The notes: a model not told the origin generated them from the sequence alone. A stretch of 64,000 nt of DNA from Carettochelys insculpta (GCF_033958435.1 NC_134160.1:13317001-13381000), one strand, 5' to 3'. Shown: positions 1 through 10,890, counted from the first letter of the stretch. Program-made: numbers and translations.

Positions 1-180
1 AGCCTAACCGCCAAAGTCAGTATGGATCCCTCCCCCCGCAGCCAGGGCAGTGCGGCCGAACCCCCAAAGTCAGTACGGATCCCTCCCCCCACGGCCGGGG
101 CAGTGCGGCCGAACCGCCAAAGTCAGTACGGATCACCCCTGCAGTCAGGGCAGTGCAGCCTAATAGCCAAAGTCCAACCT
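1..180. repeat. Tandem repeat, units of 50-53 bp
   Basis: The motif CCAAAGTCAGTA recurs at about 11, 64 and 117, and in decayed form at 167. The spacers all share GGATC and a GCAGTGC(G/A)GCC segment. There are at least three units, and the array runs off the left edge. It lies inside the LTR-like block described for 1-850. Confidence 0.75.
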
Positions 181-597
181 CAGCAGCGTAGTCAATGTCT
201 GTAGGCCTCAGCAGCCCGGCCAAGGTTTGCAGGCCTCCATGACCTAGCCAATATGTGTCAGCCCAGCTGCCTAATATGTGTCAGCCAATATGTGTCAGCC
301 CAGCTGCTAGGCCCAGTGGCCTAGCCTCAGTTTGCAGGCTTCAGCGGCCCAGTCATATTTCCCCCTTCCGCAGGGTCCCGGGGTGGGGGTAAGGGAGCTT
401 GGGCCCTCCCTGTCTACCGAGTTCCAGGCCAGGGCCCTGTTGTTGGTGGGCATGGGACCCCAGCACCAGCTCAGCGGGGATCCCCACCACAACACACTGA
501 GGTCACAGCCTGGGCCCTCCCAGTTCCCTGCCCTGGGCTGCTTCCTACCCTATTCTGGAGGCGATGGGTCACCCTGGCTCTGTCTGCGTCTCCCCGG

Positions 598-604
598 GTT
601 GTTG

Positions 605-639
<35 letters not shown>

Positions 640-640
640 C
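598..640. repeat. CAG/CAA triplet run (GTT/GCT on the plus strand)
   Basis: About five GTT triplets are followed by about nine GCT triplets. On the minus strand this reads CAG then CAA, so an open frame there encodes serine, glutamine or asparagine runs. I treat these reading frames as repeat artefacts, not as protein genes. Confidence 0.85.
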
Positions 641-1359
641 CTCAGGCAGCGCTGCTCCACCTGTGGTGAGTGTTGCCCCCACTCTGTGGCTAGAGCTCTT
701 GCTACTAGGGTGACCAGCCCCAGCTGACTGGCCTTTATACCTGGGCTGTAGCTGGAGCATGCCCAGCAGGGCCATGGGGGCGGGGCCTTTTCCACCCAAT
801 AAGCCTGGCCCCTATCCCCGGTCAGTGCCGGGTTGATGCATTCCATCACACAGCCTCATTCCACATGTGCAGGAACAAAAGAAGTCCTAACTGTGGTTTA
901 GACCAATGACTAGATTGAGATGGTAAAACTGTTAATCACGAGGCAGAAAAGGTGATGTGTTCCATAAACATTTTTGTTCTGTATTCGGAAAGAAGCAAGT
1001 TTCTGGCACATGAAAATGATGTCTGGGAAAGGAGAGAATTTCTAGTCGACTGGTAACCAAAGAGGTTGTTGAATGACATTAGCTAGGGATGAACATTAGT
1101 TAAGAAGGTGGCTTGGAGAACTTTCACCTAAGAGTCCAAAAAGCTTGCTGAGGAGATCTCTGATACTAATTTTTAATAAATCTGGGAATACCAGGAAAGC
1201 CTCAAAAGCCTGGAAGAGTGTTAGTGTGCCAATGTCCAAAAAGGGCCAGAAGAATGGCCCAGATAGCCAAAGGCTGGCTAGCACGACATCAAACCCAGGC
1301 ATAGTAATGCAAAAGTTCATATAGGATTCAGTTAATAAAGAATTACAGGAGAGGAATAT

Positions 1360-2300
1360 AATTAATACCAGGCGATATGGTTTTATTGAAAATAGGTCTT
1401 GATTTTGTCCTTTGAAGTGATTCTGAGTTTGGCTGACAAAGGTAACTGAGAAGATGTAAAATACTTAGACTCTTGTCAGGTTGAAAAATTAGCACTATCC
1501 ATGGTCAGCGAAGTACATGTTAAATGGAGTAAGAATGGACTAACTGACATGTCAAAAAATAAAGGTCAGTGCGGAGGGCCCATGTGTAATCACTGCTGAT
1601 GGAATTTGCAGGTAATGCATGAGGAGAGCCAGTCGCATCCTGAATTTATTGGTAAACTGGGCCTATTCAAACAAACTGTGTCTAATTCAGCCAGGTATAC
1701 AATTGGACATACAATTGGACAAGGAACACCAATGACACCCACAAAATGTGTGACTGTGCAAAGGACGCAGGGGTCCTAAGTAACTCACCGTGAGCGCGCA
1801 GTGGCCGAAAGAGCTGGTGTAATCCTGGGATATGTAAAATGTGGCGGGGATTTTAGATCTGTATGTGGCATCAGTGAAACCAAAACTGGAACACCAGGTA
1901 CAAGTCCTCTGGACACATATTTTAAAAGGATGTGGAACATTTGAAGGGGGGAGTGCAAAAAAGAGCATCAAATATTATTTGCAGGCTGGGAAAATGCCTG
2001 ACAGTGAGAGAGCTCAGTCTGTTCAGTTTGTCAAAAAGAAGATTGAGAGGTGATTTTGCAGCATATCAGGACCTACGCAGGGAGCAAACATCGATATTAC
2101 ACAGCTTGTTAATCTAGTTGGGAAAGGCAGAAGAAGAACCAATGGATGGAAACCAAAGCCAGGAAAATTCCGATTAGAAGTCAGGCACTCTTTTTTTTTT
2201 TTTTTTTTTTTTACAGTGAGGCTGATCAACCACTTGCACAAACACCCAAGGAAAGTGGTAGATTCTCTGTCATGTGATGTTAATCAAGACCTAATGCCTT
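1360..2300 (+). pseudogene. Degraded CR1/L3-type LINE, reverse transcriptase to 3' part
   Basis: The order of recognisable segments matches the 3' half of an L3/CR1 ORF2. Near 1385-1480 is the segment ending in GTAAAATACTTAGACT. Near 1650 comes the GGTAAACTGGGC segment. From 1810 to 2120 lies the C-terminal block, with decayed equivalents of the usual wording around 'LEYCVQFW' and 'EKRRLRGD'. From 2212 to 2300 there is an ACAGTGAGG-like segment and a segment resembling GTGGATTCTCC. Many stops and frame breaks show it is old. A 22-base T run interrupts it at 2191. Sequence from about 1080 to 1360 may be the same element but is too worn to claim. Confidence 0.65.
2191..2212. repeat. Poly(T) run of 22
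   Basis: A run of 22 T lies inside the old LINE relic, at the place where related elements have a short T run before ACAGTGAGG. It looks like slippage expansion of that run. Confidence 0.9.
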
Positions 2301-2310
2301 TATCGAAGAT

Positions 2311-2617
2311 GCTTTTCCAAGTCAGCAGCAGAGGCAGCAACCATGGGGTTTGTTTTTGAAGCCTCTCTCACTATTTCCTTCCATCTTTTACCTGTCCAGT
2401 CAGGGGGGCTTAGTTTCTGTAGACTAGCTCCACACCAATCTACTATATCATCTACTCATTCTCTTCTCTTTGAATTTTTTGTTATCACTCATGTCTCACA
2501 TCCGTTCAACAAGCTGCTGAATACACACATTTTCAAGATGCTCAGCTTTTCATTTCTAAGCTAATTGCTTTGCTTTTCCAGATCTTATCCATTGCCTTCA
2601 AACTCACTCTTGCTTTT
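2311..2617 (-). pseudogene. RTE-like LINE, C-terminal coding part, split from its upstream half
   Basis: Read on the minus strand, the first codons give a segment resembling 'KAMDKIWKSKAISLEMKS'. This is typical of the region after the reverse transcriptase domain in this LINE group. Broken frames follow, ending near a 'WKSIFDK'-like segment. It continues the LINE fragment at 3908-4465. A PLE of about 1.29 kb inserted between them with an 11-bp duplication. Several stops show that it is dead. Confidence 0.6.
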
Positions 2618-3907
2618 AAAACAAGAAGCAGTCAAGTAGCATTTTAAAGACTAGCAAAATAATTTATTAGGTGAGCTTTCGTGGGACAGACCCACTTCTT
2701 CAGACCATAACCAGACCAGAACAGACTCAATATTTAAGGCACAGAGAACCAAAAACAATAATCAAGGAGGACAAATCAGAAAAAAATGATCAAGGTGATC
2801 AAATCAGAGAGTGGAGGGGTGGATGAGGGGAAGGTCGTGAATTAGATTAAGCCAAGTATGCAGATGAGCCCCTATAGTGAGTCAGAAAATTCCCATCCCA
2901 GTTCAAACCACGTGTTAATGTGCCAAATGTGAATATAAAAGCCAGCTCGGCTGTTTCTCTTTGAATAGCGGTGCAAAATTTTTTTTTCAGTAACATGCAT
3001 ACTCTTAAGTCATTTACAGAATGGCCCATTCCATTAAAATGTTGACTAACTGGTTTGTGGGTCTGGAAAGTTTTGATGTCTGTTTTGTGCCCATTAACCC
3101 TTTGTCTAAGGGAGTGAGAAGTCTGTCCAATATACAAAGCATCTAAGCATTGTTGGCACATGATGGCATAGATGATGTTAGTAGAGGAGCATGAGAAAGT
3201 GCCCGTGATTCTGTGAGTAACCTGGTTAGGTCCAGTGATGGTATTTCCGGAGAAGATATGTGGACAAAGCTGGCAGCAGGCTTTGTTGCAAGGAAAGGTT
3301 CCAGGACTGGTATTCCTGGGGTATAGACTGTCGCTGTTTGTGAGGATCCTCATAAGTTTGGGAGGTTGTCTGTAGGAGAGAGAACAGGCATGTCACCTAG
3401 GGCCTTCTGGAGTGTGGCATCCTGATTAAGGACAGGTTGTAGGTCTTTAATAATTCGTTGTAGTGGTTTGAGTTGGGGGCTGTAGGTGATGAGCAGTGGT
3501 GTTCTGCTCTTGGCTTTTTTGGGCCGATCTTGGAGTAGCTGGTCTCTGGGTATTCATCTGGCCCTGTCGATTTGTTTTTTTATTTCTCCTGGTGGGTAAT
3601 TCAGGTTTATGAATATTTGGTAAAGATCTTGTAGTTTTTGGTCTCTGTCAGTTGGATCAGAGCAAATGCGATTGTATCTAAGAGCTTGACTGTAAACAAT
3701 GGATCCAGTTATGTGTGCAGGATGGAAGCTAGAAGGGTGTAGGTAAGTATAGCGATCAGTAGGTTTTTGGTACAGTGTGGTACTGATCAGGCCATCCTTG
3801 ATTAGTACTGTAGTGTCCAGGAAATGTATCTCTTGCGAGGTGTAATCAAAGCATAAGTTGATGGTGGGGTGTAGATTGTTAAAGTCTCTGTGGAATTCTT
3901 CTAGAGT
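2618..3907 (-). mobile_element. Penelope-like element, 5'-truncated, nested in an RTE-like LINE
   Basis: The plus strand carries CTCTTGCTTTT at 2607-2617 and again at 3908-3918, an 11-bp target duplication. On the minus strand the element begins inside the reverse transcriptase C-terminus; near 3900-3840 codons read like 'EEFHRDFNNLHPTINLCFDY', and a 'LYQKPTDR' segment follows. Then come the linker, the GIY-YIG endonuclease domain and a 3' untranslated tail whose last bases read CTTCTTGTTTT. An in-frame TGA lies near 3557 and a two-base gain near 3385 shifts the frame, so the copy cannot make the full protein. PLEs are retroelements that pair a reverse transcriptase with a GIY-YIG nuclease. 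Confidence 0.85.
2847..3353 (-). pseudogene. PLE GIY-YIG endonuclease domain (168-residue open stretch)
   Basis: The stretch is open for 168 codons. It contains cysteine pairs (CNKACCQLC, then CQQC), the nuclease core 'ALYIGQTSHSLRQRVNGHK' and a later 'RETAELAFIF' segment that carries the family glutamate. The tyrosine, the YIG-like core, the arginine and the following glutamate expected of GIY-YIG nucleases are all visible. In an intact PLE this domain nicks target DNA during retrotransposition. The first methionine here is internal: the frame upstream is joined only after correcting a two-base gain near 3385. It is therefore a domain relic and not a gene with its own start. Confidence 0.8.
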
Positions 3908-4465
3908 CTCTTGCTTTTGCTATTCTACTCGCTATTTCCTTCTTCCAGTCTAGATCATACATTATGTTGCTCCCCACCTACGTGAACTTCTCTGTTCTCT
4001 AGTTCAATCCCATCTACACTGACCTTCCTTCCTATTTCTTTATCTCCAAATACCATTGTTTTTGTTTTATCGATGTTTATAATCAGTCTGTACTACTTCC
4101 CTTCCTCGTTTAGCACCTGCACTGTTTTCACTAGCTTCTCATCTTCCTCAATGTTAACTATATCATCTGCGAACCTCAAGTTGTTAATTCTTATCCCATG
4201 CACAGATATCCCTTCTACCTCTTCCTGATCTTGTCCATCACTCTCTAGATGCGCAAAGAAGATACTCAGTGATGTCGGATCTCCTTGTCTTGTACCTCTA
4301 TTTGTTCTAAACCAGCTTCTCAATTCTCCACACATTCTCACTGCTGTATCCACATTGTCACTGATAGCCTTCAACAACCATATTATTCTGCCATCCACTC
4401 CATACGACTCCAGCACAGTCCAAGTCACTTTCTGTTCTATACTGTCAAGTGCCTTGGGCTCAATG
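3908..4465 (-). pseudogene. RTE-like LINE reverse transcriptase fragment
   Basis: On the minus strand, residues read from about 4465 downward include 'KALDSIEQKVTW', 'GTRQGDPTSL' and 'INNLRFADDI'. The last holds the FADD form of the YxDD catalytic motif. Further on, near 4060-3930, come 'KTKTMVFGDKEI' and 'KFTYVGSNIMYDLDWKKEI'. The order of motifs fits a non-LTR reverse transcriptase of RTE or a related clade. The thumb region and everything downstream continue at 2311-2617, beyond the PLE insertion. It is truncated at its 5' end near 4465. I am less sure of the clade than of the class. Confidence 0.7.
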
Positions 4466-4557
4466 CAGGGGTAGCTAGGTGAAATACAGTAGCCTATTAT
4501 ATGCATGAGGTCAGACTAGAAGTTCTAGTGAGCTCTTCTGGCCTTCACCTCTGTGAA
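4466..4557 (+). repeat. L3/CR1 LINE 3' tail
   Basis: The segment GAGGTCAGACTAGAAG, followed by TTCTGGCCTTCACCTCTGTGA, matches the widespread L3/CR1 3' terminus. In that terminus a GAGGTCAGACTAGATGATC-like block precedes a TTCTGGCCTT block. It abuts the truncated RTE-like LINE. Confidence 0.6.
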
Positions 4558-5581
4558 CTTTGGTGTTGGCATCAGGGTACAGCTCACACAATAACCAGGC
4601 TTCCCAATAGCTCTTCCCCTCCCCTGCCTTGCCATTGGCCTCTTCCCAGCTCTCTCTAATGCCCTTTGTGGAGCCTTTGTTTCTGCCAGCCTGTGTTGTG
4701 TCCAGGCAGCAGGGCGCTGCTTTGGTGGAACCTCCATTCTGCCAGCCATTCCTCAGCAGAAGCTGCCCCCTCACAAACACACTCAGCAGGCTTTCCAGAG
4801 AGTGCCTTGTGACCGGACCAGGCTGCACAGGGCTAGGGATGGGTCAGGTGAGCAGCACGGGCCGTAGGGGTTTTGTGCCCAAGACATCCCTATTGCACTG
4901 TCAGAGCTCTAATACACAGCCACGCAGGATGTATGGCCCTTGGAGGCAATGCAGGTAGCTCACAGTCGGGCCCTTTCTCTGCTGGAAGCCTTAGGTCTGA
5001 ACTCTGCTGATCTGGTCTGGTCTGGTGGTCAGCTGGGTGGGTTAAAAGCTGCTCTGAGGAGGACACTGAGGGCTTCAGCATGACTGGATGACTGCTGCTG
5101 GTTAGAAGGGAGACACTGGGGGCTCTGCTGCTGAGAAGGGCTGATGTGCATTGGCAGAGCTGTGTGGGAGTCCAGGACCAGAGCAGCGGGTGGTGCTCAA
5201 GCTTAGGAGTTTGGTGCCCAGAGCTGTGTGTGGCAATGGACAGAGTTTTTTTGGTGCAGCCAGAGGTGTGGCTTCAGCCCAGGTAGCCATACCCAAGCTT
5301 GCTAGCTCCAGTCACAATACCAGTGAAGCTGCAGCAGCGTGGGTTAGCCACTCGAGTATGCACCCGGCGTGCCAGGCAGGCTTGTACAGGCTGCTGCAGC
5401 CTCACTGCTGTTCTTGGAACTAGCTAGCTCAAAGCCCGCTCGGCTGTGTATACACAGGCAGTGACCGCACCTCTGGCTGCAGAGTAGGCATTCCCTGATC
5501 AAGCACTCAGCCATGATTTGCCTTCATACCTTCATTGGTCCCAGCTCACTACAGAGCGGAGAGCAGCGGAGAACAGCCAAG
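4558..5581. other. Stretch without a recognised gene
   Basis: I recognise no gene or repeat here. Several open frames of 60-110 codons occur on both strands, but they lack any known domain and overlap each other. Confidence 0.5.
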
Positions 5582-6017
5582 GGCTATGTCTACACATGCC
5601 CCAAACTTCGAAATGGCCATGCAAATGGCCATTTCGAAGTTTACTAATGAAGCGCTGAAATGCATATTCAGCGCTTCATTAGCATGCGGGCGGCAGCGGC
5701 GCTTCGAAATTGACGAGCCTTGCCGCCGCGCGGCGCGTCCAGACGGGGCTCCTTTTCGAAAGGGCCCCGCCTACTTCGAAGTCCCCTTATTCCAATGAGC
5801 TCATGGGAATAAGGGGACTTCGAAGAAGGTGGCGTCCTTTCGAAAAGGAGCCCCGTCTGGATGCGCCGCGCGGCGGCAAGGCTCGTCAATTTCGAAGCGC
5901 CGCTGCCGCCCGCATGCTAATGAAGCGCTGAATATGCATTTCAGCGCTTCATTAGTAAACTTTGAAATGGCCATTTGCATGGCCATTTCGAAGTTTGGGG
6001 CACGTGTAGACACAGCC
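5582..6017. mobile_element. Fold-back Harbinger MITE, family A, full length
   Basis: The element is one long palindrome of 436 bp, centred on GAGCTC at 5797-5802, with arms of about 215 bp that differ at only a few positions. It starts GGCTATGTCTACAC and ends GTGTAGACACAGCC, which are the ends of the larger Harbinger elements in this window. A 3-bp duplication AAG flanks it (5579-5581 and 6018-6020). Subterminal CATTTCGAAGT motifs are repeated. It encodes no protein; reading frames on the two strands mirror each other. It presumably moves by transposase supplied in trans. Confidence 0.85.
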
Positions 6018-6683
6018 AAGGAGTGTCTTGTCCCACACAATAGTTGTGGGTTCACAGAGGTTTTCAGTGGCCCTGTTGAATCGCAGGCCATTGGTTCAGT
6101 TTTAAGGCCTGTTTTTAAATCATTTGCCCTGGTTTGGTGCTGGGGCGGGGATGGGGCATGACAGTTATGAACTGCATGAGTCGCACACCTTCATGGTGCT
6201 GCTGGCCTCTCCACACAAGGGAGTGATTCGCCTACAAGTGTGTCCACAAAAAGACAGTAGAGGTGCAGCTGCTAGGAGCAGGCCTGCATGGGGTTAGAGG
6301 CCCATGGCCTACATTTGGCTTGGAGGAGAGATACACAGAGGTCAAGCCTGGGGTTTTGTTGCTTAGTGAGAGGAACCAGATTGGTTTCCTGTGTTTTTTT
6401 CAAAGCAAGCTGGTAAGAGTGTTTGGTTTTCCTGAATTATACAATCCCTCACTTTAAAACTGAAATGGCTTTAGGAGGGGTGTGCTTTGTGTCAGGAATT
6501 ACATCAGGGAAACAGGTGGAAGGACGAGTAATAAAAAGGCACAGTGACAGTCATCAGACCCATTAGTTTAAATTGCAAAGGCATTAGAAGAAAAGCAGCA
6601 TTTCGGATCAGAACGCAATCTTTTCCCAGCCTCAAATGAACCTGAAATGTCTATTCCAGGAAACTCAATCTGATGGAGCCACT
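6018..6683. other. Stretch without a recognised gene
   Basis: I see no coding region or repeat that I can name. Confidence 0.5.
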
Positions 6684-6774
6684 ATGGGCCAGATCTCCCC
6701 CTGGAGTAAATGGGTGTAGCCTCTCTGAAGCCAGGGGGTCTGCTCTACTTCATACCTGTTGTGGATTTGGCCCA
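6684..6774. repeat. Old palindromic interspersed repeat
   Basis: Ends GGGCCAGATCT and GGATTTGGCCC are imperfect inverted repeats, with a CTGGAGTAAATGG-type centre. Related fragments occur at 13852-13935, about 18985-19040 and 33500-33560. I recognise the type as an ancient reptile or amniote repeat but cannot name it. Confidence 0.4.
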
Positions 6775-7239
6775 TGTACCTTCCCCCTCCCCACACACTG
6801 GCTGCCTTTTGTGGGAGGATATTTCTACATTATTATAAATTGAAACAATCCCTTTCCTTAATCCAAAAGCATTCTGTGGTTTTAATTTCTGCTAGGGCTG
6901 CCTCCTCTCTTTGCTTTCCTTCCCCTGGTGCTCCACCCTCCCCCCCTCATCCCCACCCCCACCCCACACACACATATCTGGGCCAGCACTGTGGTACCCA
7001 TCTTCTCTCCATGGATTCTTTTTGAAGGCCCACTGATTCCTCCTGCAGAGCTCCCTGGATAGTTGTGCTTTGGAAGGATTTAGCTCTTTAGCACAGATTT
7101 TCTGTGATGGCACTTTTTTCACCCTCCCGTCTTCATGTTCACATGCAAGCAGGATCCTTGTTATTCTGGCAGGGTCCCAAACCTTATCCCACTCCCAAAG
7201 TCACAGCTTGTGATGTCTGATGCTCTCATGGGCTGGGGA
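6775..7239. other. Stretch without a recognised gene
   Basis: Mostly unique sequence with a C-rich patch near 6930-6970. No gene or repeat is recognised. Confidence 0.45.
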
Positions 7240-8018
7240 ACGCGAGTTGTCAGGCCTGATCCCCACTCTGACACTCCAAGTGCAGGTGGGGGCCCACAAA
7301 AGACCTTAAAAATATCTATGCTCTGCTTGAAGAGCTTCCCCACGTCACAGATTCCCTGACCCTGGGAGGTAACTGCCACCCTCCAACTGAGGAAAAAAAA
7401 CCTTTAAATCCCAGGAAGACACACTTGGGATGTCTCCCTGTGGGGTAACCCTGGTTTTAAGCCTCCCTTAGGCAATAGCTTGAAAACAAAGAAATTAAGC
7501 TGTAATCTGCTAGCTGACCTTCCAGTCTTAGGCATGAATATACACAGACTCTGCTTTAGGACATGGGAATCAAATCATTGCCCATAAAAATGTAATTTAT
7601 TAATAAAACAAAATATAAAGTATAGCAAGAAAGTGATAAGCACAGAGAATTACTTCCCTGGGATTCAGTTTAGAAGATACACATGACGGGGGTGAATACA
7701 TAAGTCAGCCTAAGAATTTCCACACCAAACCCAAAATAGAAATACCCTGATCACGTCTGACAAAACAGTTCCTTCTACTTACATATCTGTATGCCCAGGT
7801 CATGCTGTGGCCTGATTATTTACTGGATTCATTAAGCTTGCCCAGGATTAAAATGTCTTGATCTCTCTGCTCTGGCCAGACAAAGAAAAGACACCCTTCA
7901 GCAGGCAACTGTTTCAATTCAAAGAATCCCTTCTCTTCCTATTGGCTCACCTGGCTGCTTGCCGACTGAGAACCCACTGTGTCTGGGTTTAACCCTTTAC
8001 AGACATTCAGTCATGACA
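7240..8018 (-). mobile_element. LTR-like sequence, probably a solo LTR
   Basis: Read on the minus strand it starts TGTCATGACTGAATG at 8018, has a CCAAT-type segment (GAGCCAATAGGAAG) near 7950 and carries AATAAA signals near 7597-7602. This resembles a turtle retroviral-type LTR, but I could not find the far edge, a CA end or a target duplication. The left boundary given is a guess. Confidence 0.35.
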
Positions 8019-8099
8019 GAAGTAGACTGTGTACGTACTCTGATAGTGGGAAAAGGGATCAGTTTGATAAAGGTACCAGATCTGCTCTATTGCCATCAC

Positions 8100-8325
8100 A
8101 GGTGAGAAAAGTACCCAAAAAGTTACTTGAGTAAAAGTGCAGCTGCTTTCACTTCTGCATACTTGAGTAAAAAGTAGATATGTGTGTGTGTGTGTGTGTG
8201 TTTTCTCAAGTAGCTTTCCAGAGGAACACGAGTGACTTGTACTTTACATTCCGCCCACCCTCTAAAAGCATCTACACTTTTACTCAAGTAACTTTTTGAG
8301 TACTTTTTCCATCTTTATCTAGCAC
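8100..8325. mobile_element. hAT-like MITE with a TG microsatellite inside
   Basis: Arms at about 8105-8150 and 8264-8310 are inverted copies sharing AAAAAGTTACTTGAGTAAAA. A TG dinucleotide run lies between them at 8181-8201. Arms of this wording are common in vertebrate hAT-type MITEs. I did not find a clear 8-bp duplication, so the class is an inference. Confidence 0.5.
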
Positions 8326-9419
8326 AGTGCATTCACGTGCAATCACACTCTTAAACTGCCAGCTGTCCATTGCAGAGATATCCTAGTAAACTTTAGGGCC
8401 AATCTATATGAATACATAATAATTCTGCCATTAAGAGGAAGTCATTATTTTTAGTCCTTTTTCTAATGAGAAAATAAGATCCTGTAGATCTTCTAAATAT
8501 AGAAAAATCAATGCATATGGTAGCAATTATAGCCCAGGTAAATTTTGACACACATATGCAGACAAGGGTACTATAACCACACTCACTAAACCCAGACTGG
8601 TATGTGCACGAATTAAGTGTACCTGTACCAAGGGAGCTAAAATGACTCAGCTGTGCTCACAGTGCAGGCATCCTGAGAGGATGATTGTAAGTCTTTGCTG
8701 CAGGAAGCGGTTTGTTTAACACTCACTTCCTTGAATGTGAACGGTAAGACTCCCTTTGATGCCATAATTCCAGGGCCAGGCCCTCAAGCTGCCATCATAG
8801 CACTTAAATATGTACGGAGCAGTTGAGACATGCAGTGCCCTGGAGACACACTTTGTCCATGCAGTGCTGGGCTCTGAGCCTACACTCAGATGGTTAGCAG
8901 ATCCACTCAGGTGGGCGCGTCCACTGACACTAATGAATAACCAAATCCATGGAATTAAATTCACCCCCCACACATACATACGCACACACATGCAATTAGC
9001 ATGACTGGGCTCCCCTGTCAGCAGTCTTAATGGGAAGGCTGAGAAGTGATCGAACCGTGGAGCATGAACTCCTCTTTCCTCCTGAGATGTAGATCTGCAT
9101 CAGGGTTGAGTTACCTTGCTGAGGTGATTTGTAGGATGCTCGTGCTGCCATTGCCCCGGCTGGCTAAGCCATGACCTTTGACCCCAGGCCTGTCATCCAG
9201 GCACCATTTCTCAAAATTACGTTTTTGGTTTTTTTTTTAAACGAACGGGTAATATTCAGTGGTTCTGGAATGGTCTGTACAGTGCAGGTGCTGCAAGCCA
9301 TTGAGCCACACTGTAAATCGTGGATATGATGAAAAAAAACTTCAAGTGAGAGAGTGCAGCAGCCCTCCCAGTACCCCTAGTTCTTCTGCTCATATCTCGT
9401 CAAGTGAGTGGTGTGTGTG
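8326..9419. other. Stretch without a recognised gene
   Basis: No gene or repeat that I can name. Short ACAC- and T-rich patches lie near 8970 and 9230. Confidence 0.5.
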
Positions 9420-10890
9420 TGCTGTGTGCACAACCAGGGCGATTGGCTCCTGTGGGATCATTCAGTCAGGTGGAGGCCCAGGACCTGGCAGCTTTGTGGT
9501 TGAACCCCGTTGAGCAGGCGTGCTCCGAACACATGCAGCAAGTCCTCCTCAGCAGCAGCAAGCCATCTACACAGTGTTTGTACTTGGTTATGGACACACT
9601 TCTTCTGCTTGTGTCTTCAGCATGACCTCATACCTATGTCTACCTCTGTCTGCCAGGTGCTGGATTACCTTGTTTCCCTGAAGCAGCAGTGTCTCATTTC
9701 TTCTTCCCTCAAGGTCCATTGGGCAGCCATCTCAGCCTTCCATCTTGGGAAGGGTGGGCATTCTGTTTTCACGAACCACATGGTAGGGCACTTCCTCAAG
9801 GGCATGGACCACCTTCACCTGCTATCCTGCCTGCCAGTTCCAGCCTGGGATGCTAACATGGTATTTCGGGTATTGCAGTCTCCCCCCACATATACCCTTT
9901 GAACCTTTGGCCACATGCTCTATCCTTTACCTCTCCTGAAAAGTGTCCTTCCTGGTGTCCGTCACCTCCACCAGTAGGGTGTCTGAGCTCCAGGCCCTCA
10001 TGTTGGGAACCCTGTACATGGTGTTCCATGGATAAAGTCAAACTCCTCCCTCACCCAGCTTTCCTGCCAAAAGTGGTCTCCAGCTTCCATACTAGTCAGG
10101 ACATCTTCCTTCCTGTCTTACACCTTAAACATCAAAGCTCCCCACAGGATTATTAGGTGCACTCTCTCAGTGTGAGGCGCATGCTTGCTTCTACATTAAA
10201 AGGACCAAGCCCTTCCACAAGACTTCACAGCTCTTTGTGGTGGTTGCTGAGTGTACGAAAGGGCTTCTTGGGGGTTTCATTGCAGTGGTGCTCTTCCTGG
10301 ATCACATCTTGCATATGAACAGACTATGACCTCACCAAGATTACCCTGCCACCTATTACAATGCATGCTACATGAGCTCAAGCTTCCTCTACTCCCTGGT
10401 TCACATTCTTCTCCAGGAAAGCTGTCACGTTGCAACATGGTCCTCAGTACACACTTTTACATTGCGTTAAATGCCACTATGCAACAGTTTAGATGGGATG
10501 CAGCCTTCAGGGCTGCTGTCCTTGAGTCAGCCACACGTCGACTCTGACCCCTCCTCCTGGATTTGGCTAATGTGAATGGATGTGAGCAAGCACTTGAAGA
10601 AGAAAAAGAGGTTACTCACCACTGTAACTGTTACTCTTTGAGATGTGTTCTTCATATCTTTTTGAAACCCCTCGCCTGCCCCAATGTTGGAGTAGTCAGG
10701 AAGCAGGAACTAAGGGGCTGTCATGCCTAGGGCACCTCACCAGTGCCGTTCCAGGGACTCCACAGCCAAGCTGATGGGAAGCAGGTAAGGTAAAACTTTC
10801 CAACTGTTGTGCATGCAGCATGCGCCCACCAAACTTGCATATATACAAGCAACACATTTGGAAAAACAACAGTTACAATGGTGAGTAACT
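9420..10890 (+). mobile_element. DIRS-type retrotransposon, 3' part with tyrosine recombinase and inverted repeats
   Basis: A decayed tyrosine recombinase gene (about 9430-10546) is followed by a non-coding end. In that end, GTTACTCACCACTGTAACTG at 10611 returns in inverted form at 10868-10889 with one mismatch over 22 bases. DIRS elements use a tyrosine recombinase in place of an integrase and carry inverted terminal repeats, so both features agree. The reverse transcriptase part is absent, so the copy is truncated at 5'. No target duplication is expected for this class. Confidence 0.65.
9430..10546 (+). pseudogene. DIRS tyrosine recombinase, frameshifted
   Basis: Segments in order are 'LWLNPVEQACSEHMQQVLLS' (near 9500), 'LKVHWAAISAFHLGKGGHSV' (near 9710-9770) and 'WDANMVFRVLQSPPTYTL' (near 9850). 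Near 10040-10100 comes 'KLLPHPAFLPKVVSSFHTSQ'. The C-terminal region around 10430-10546 has 'CNMVLSTHFYIALNATMQQF', where the tyrosine may be the family's active-site residue. These match DIRS recombinases of fish and reptiles in wording and order. The frame changes at least three times and a stop follows 'PPTYTL', so no functional enzyme is made. Confidence 0.62.

Larger units (their letters stand above)
1..850 (-). mobile_element. LTR-like promoter block of a retroelement, cut by the window edge
   Basis: Read on the minus strand, this block has an ordered promoter. An inverted CCAAT box lies near 796-800, a GC box (GGGGGCGGGGCC) at 776-787 and a TATA box (TATAAAGG) at 732-739. The likely upstream edge starts TGTGATGG near 850. 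Downstream come a CAG/CAA triplet run and several short tandem repeats, including three copies of AATATGTGTCAGCC between 238 and 306. This layout fits the LTR of a Gypsy- or ERV-type element transcribed leftward. No internal coding region is visible because the window ends, and I could not find the far LTR edge or a target duplication. A promoter of a host gene is the main alternative. Confidence 0.42.

Noticed and set aside
1..306. CRISPR-like array
   Set aside because: The repeats at the left edge are adjacent tandem units without unique spacers, in vertebrate DNA.
332..849. Leucine- or glutamine-rich open frames near the left edge
   Set aside because: They are produced by the GTT/GCT triplet run and differ in each frame.
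5535..6161. Overlapping open frames on both strands with shared wording such as SKFTNEALKCIFSASLACG
   Set aside because: They arise because the fold-back MITE is a palindrome, so each strand encodes the same peptide. The same artefact recurs at 15106, 38763, 38922 and 59209.
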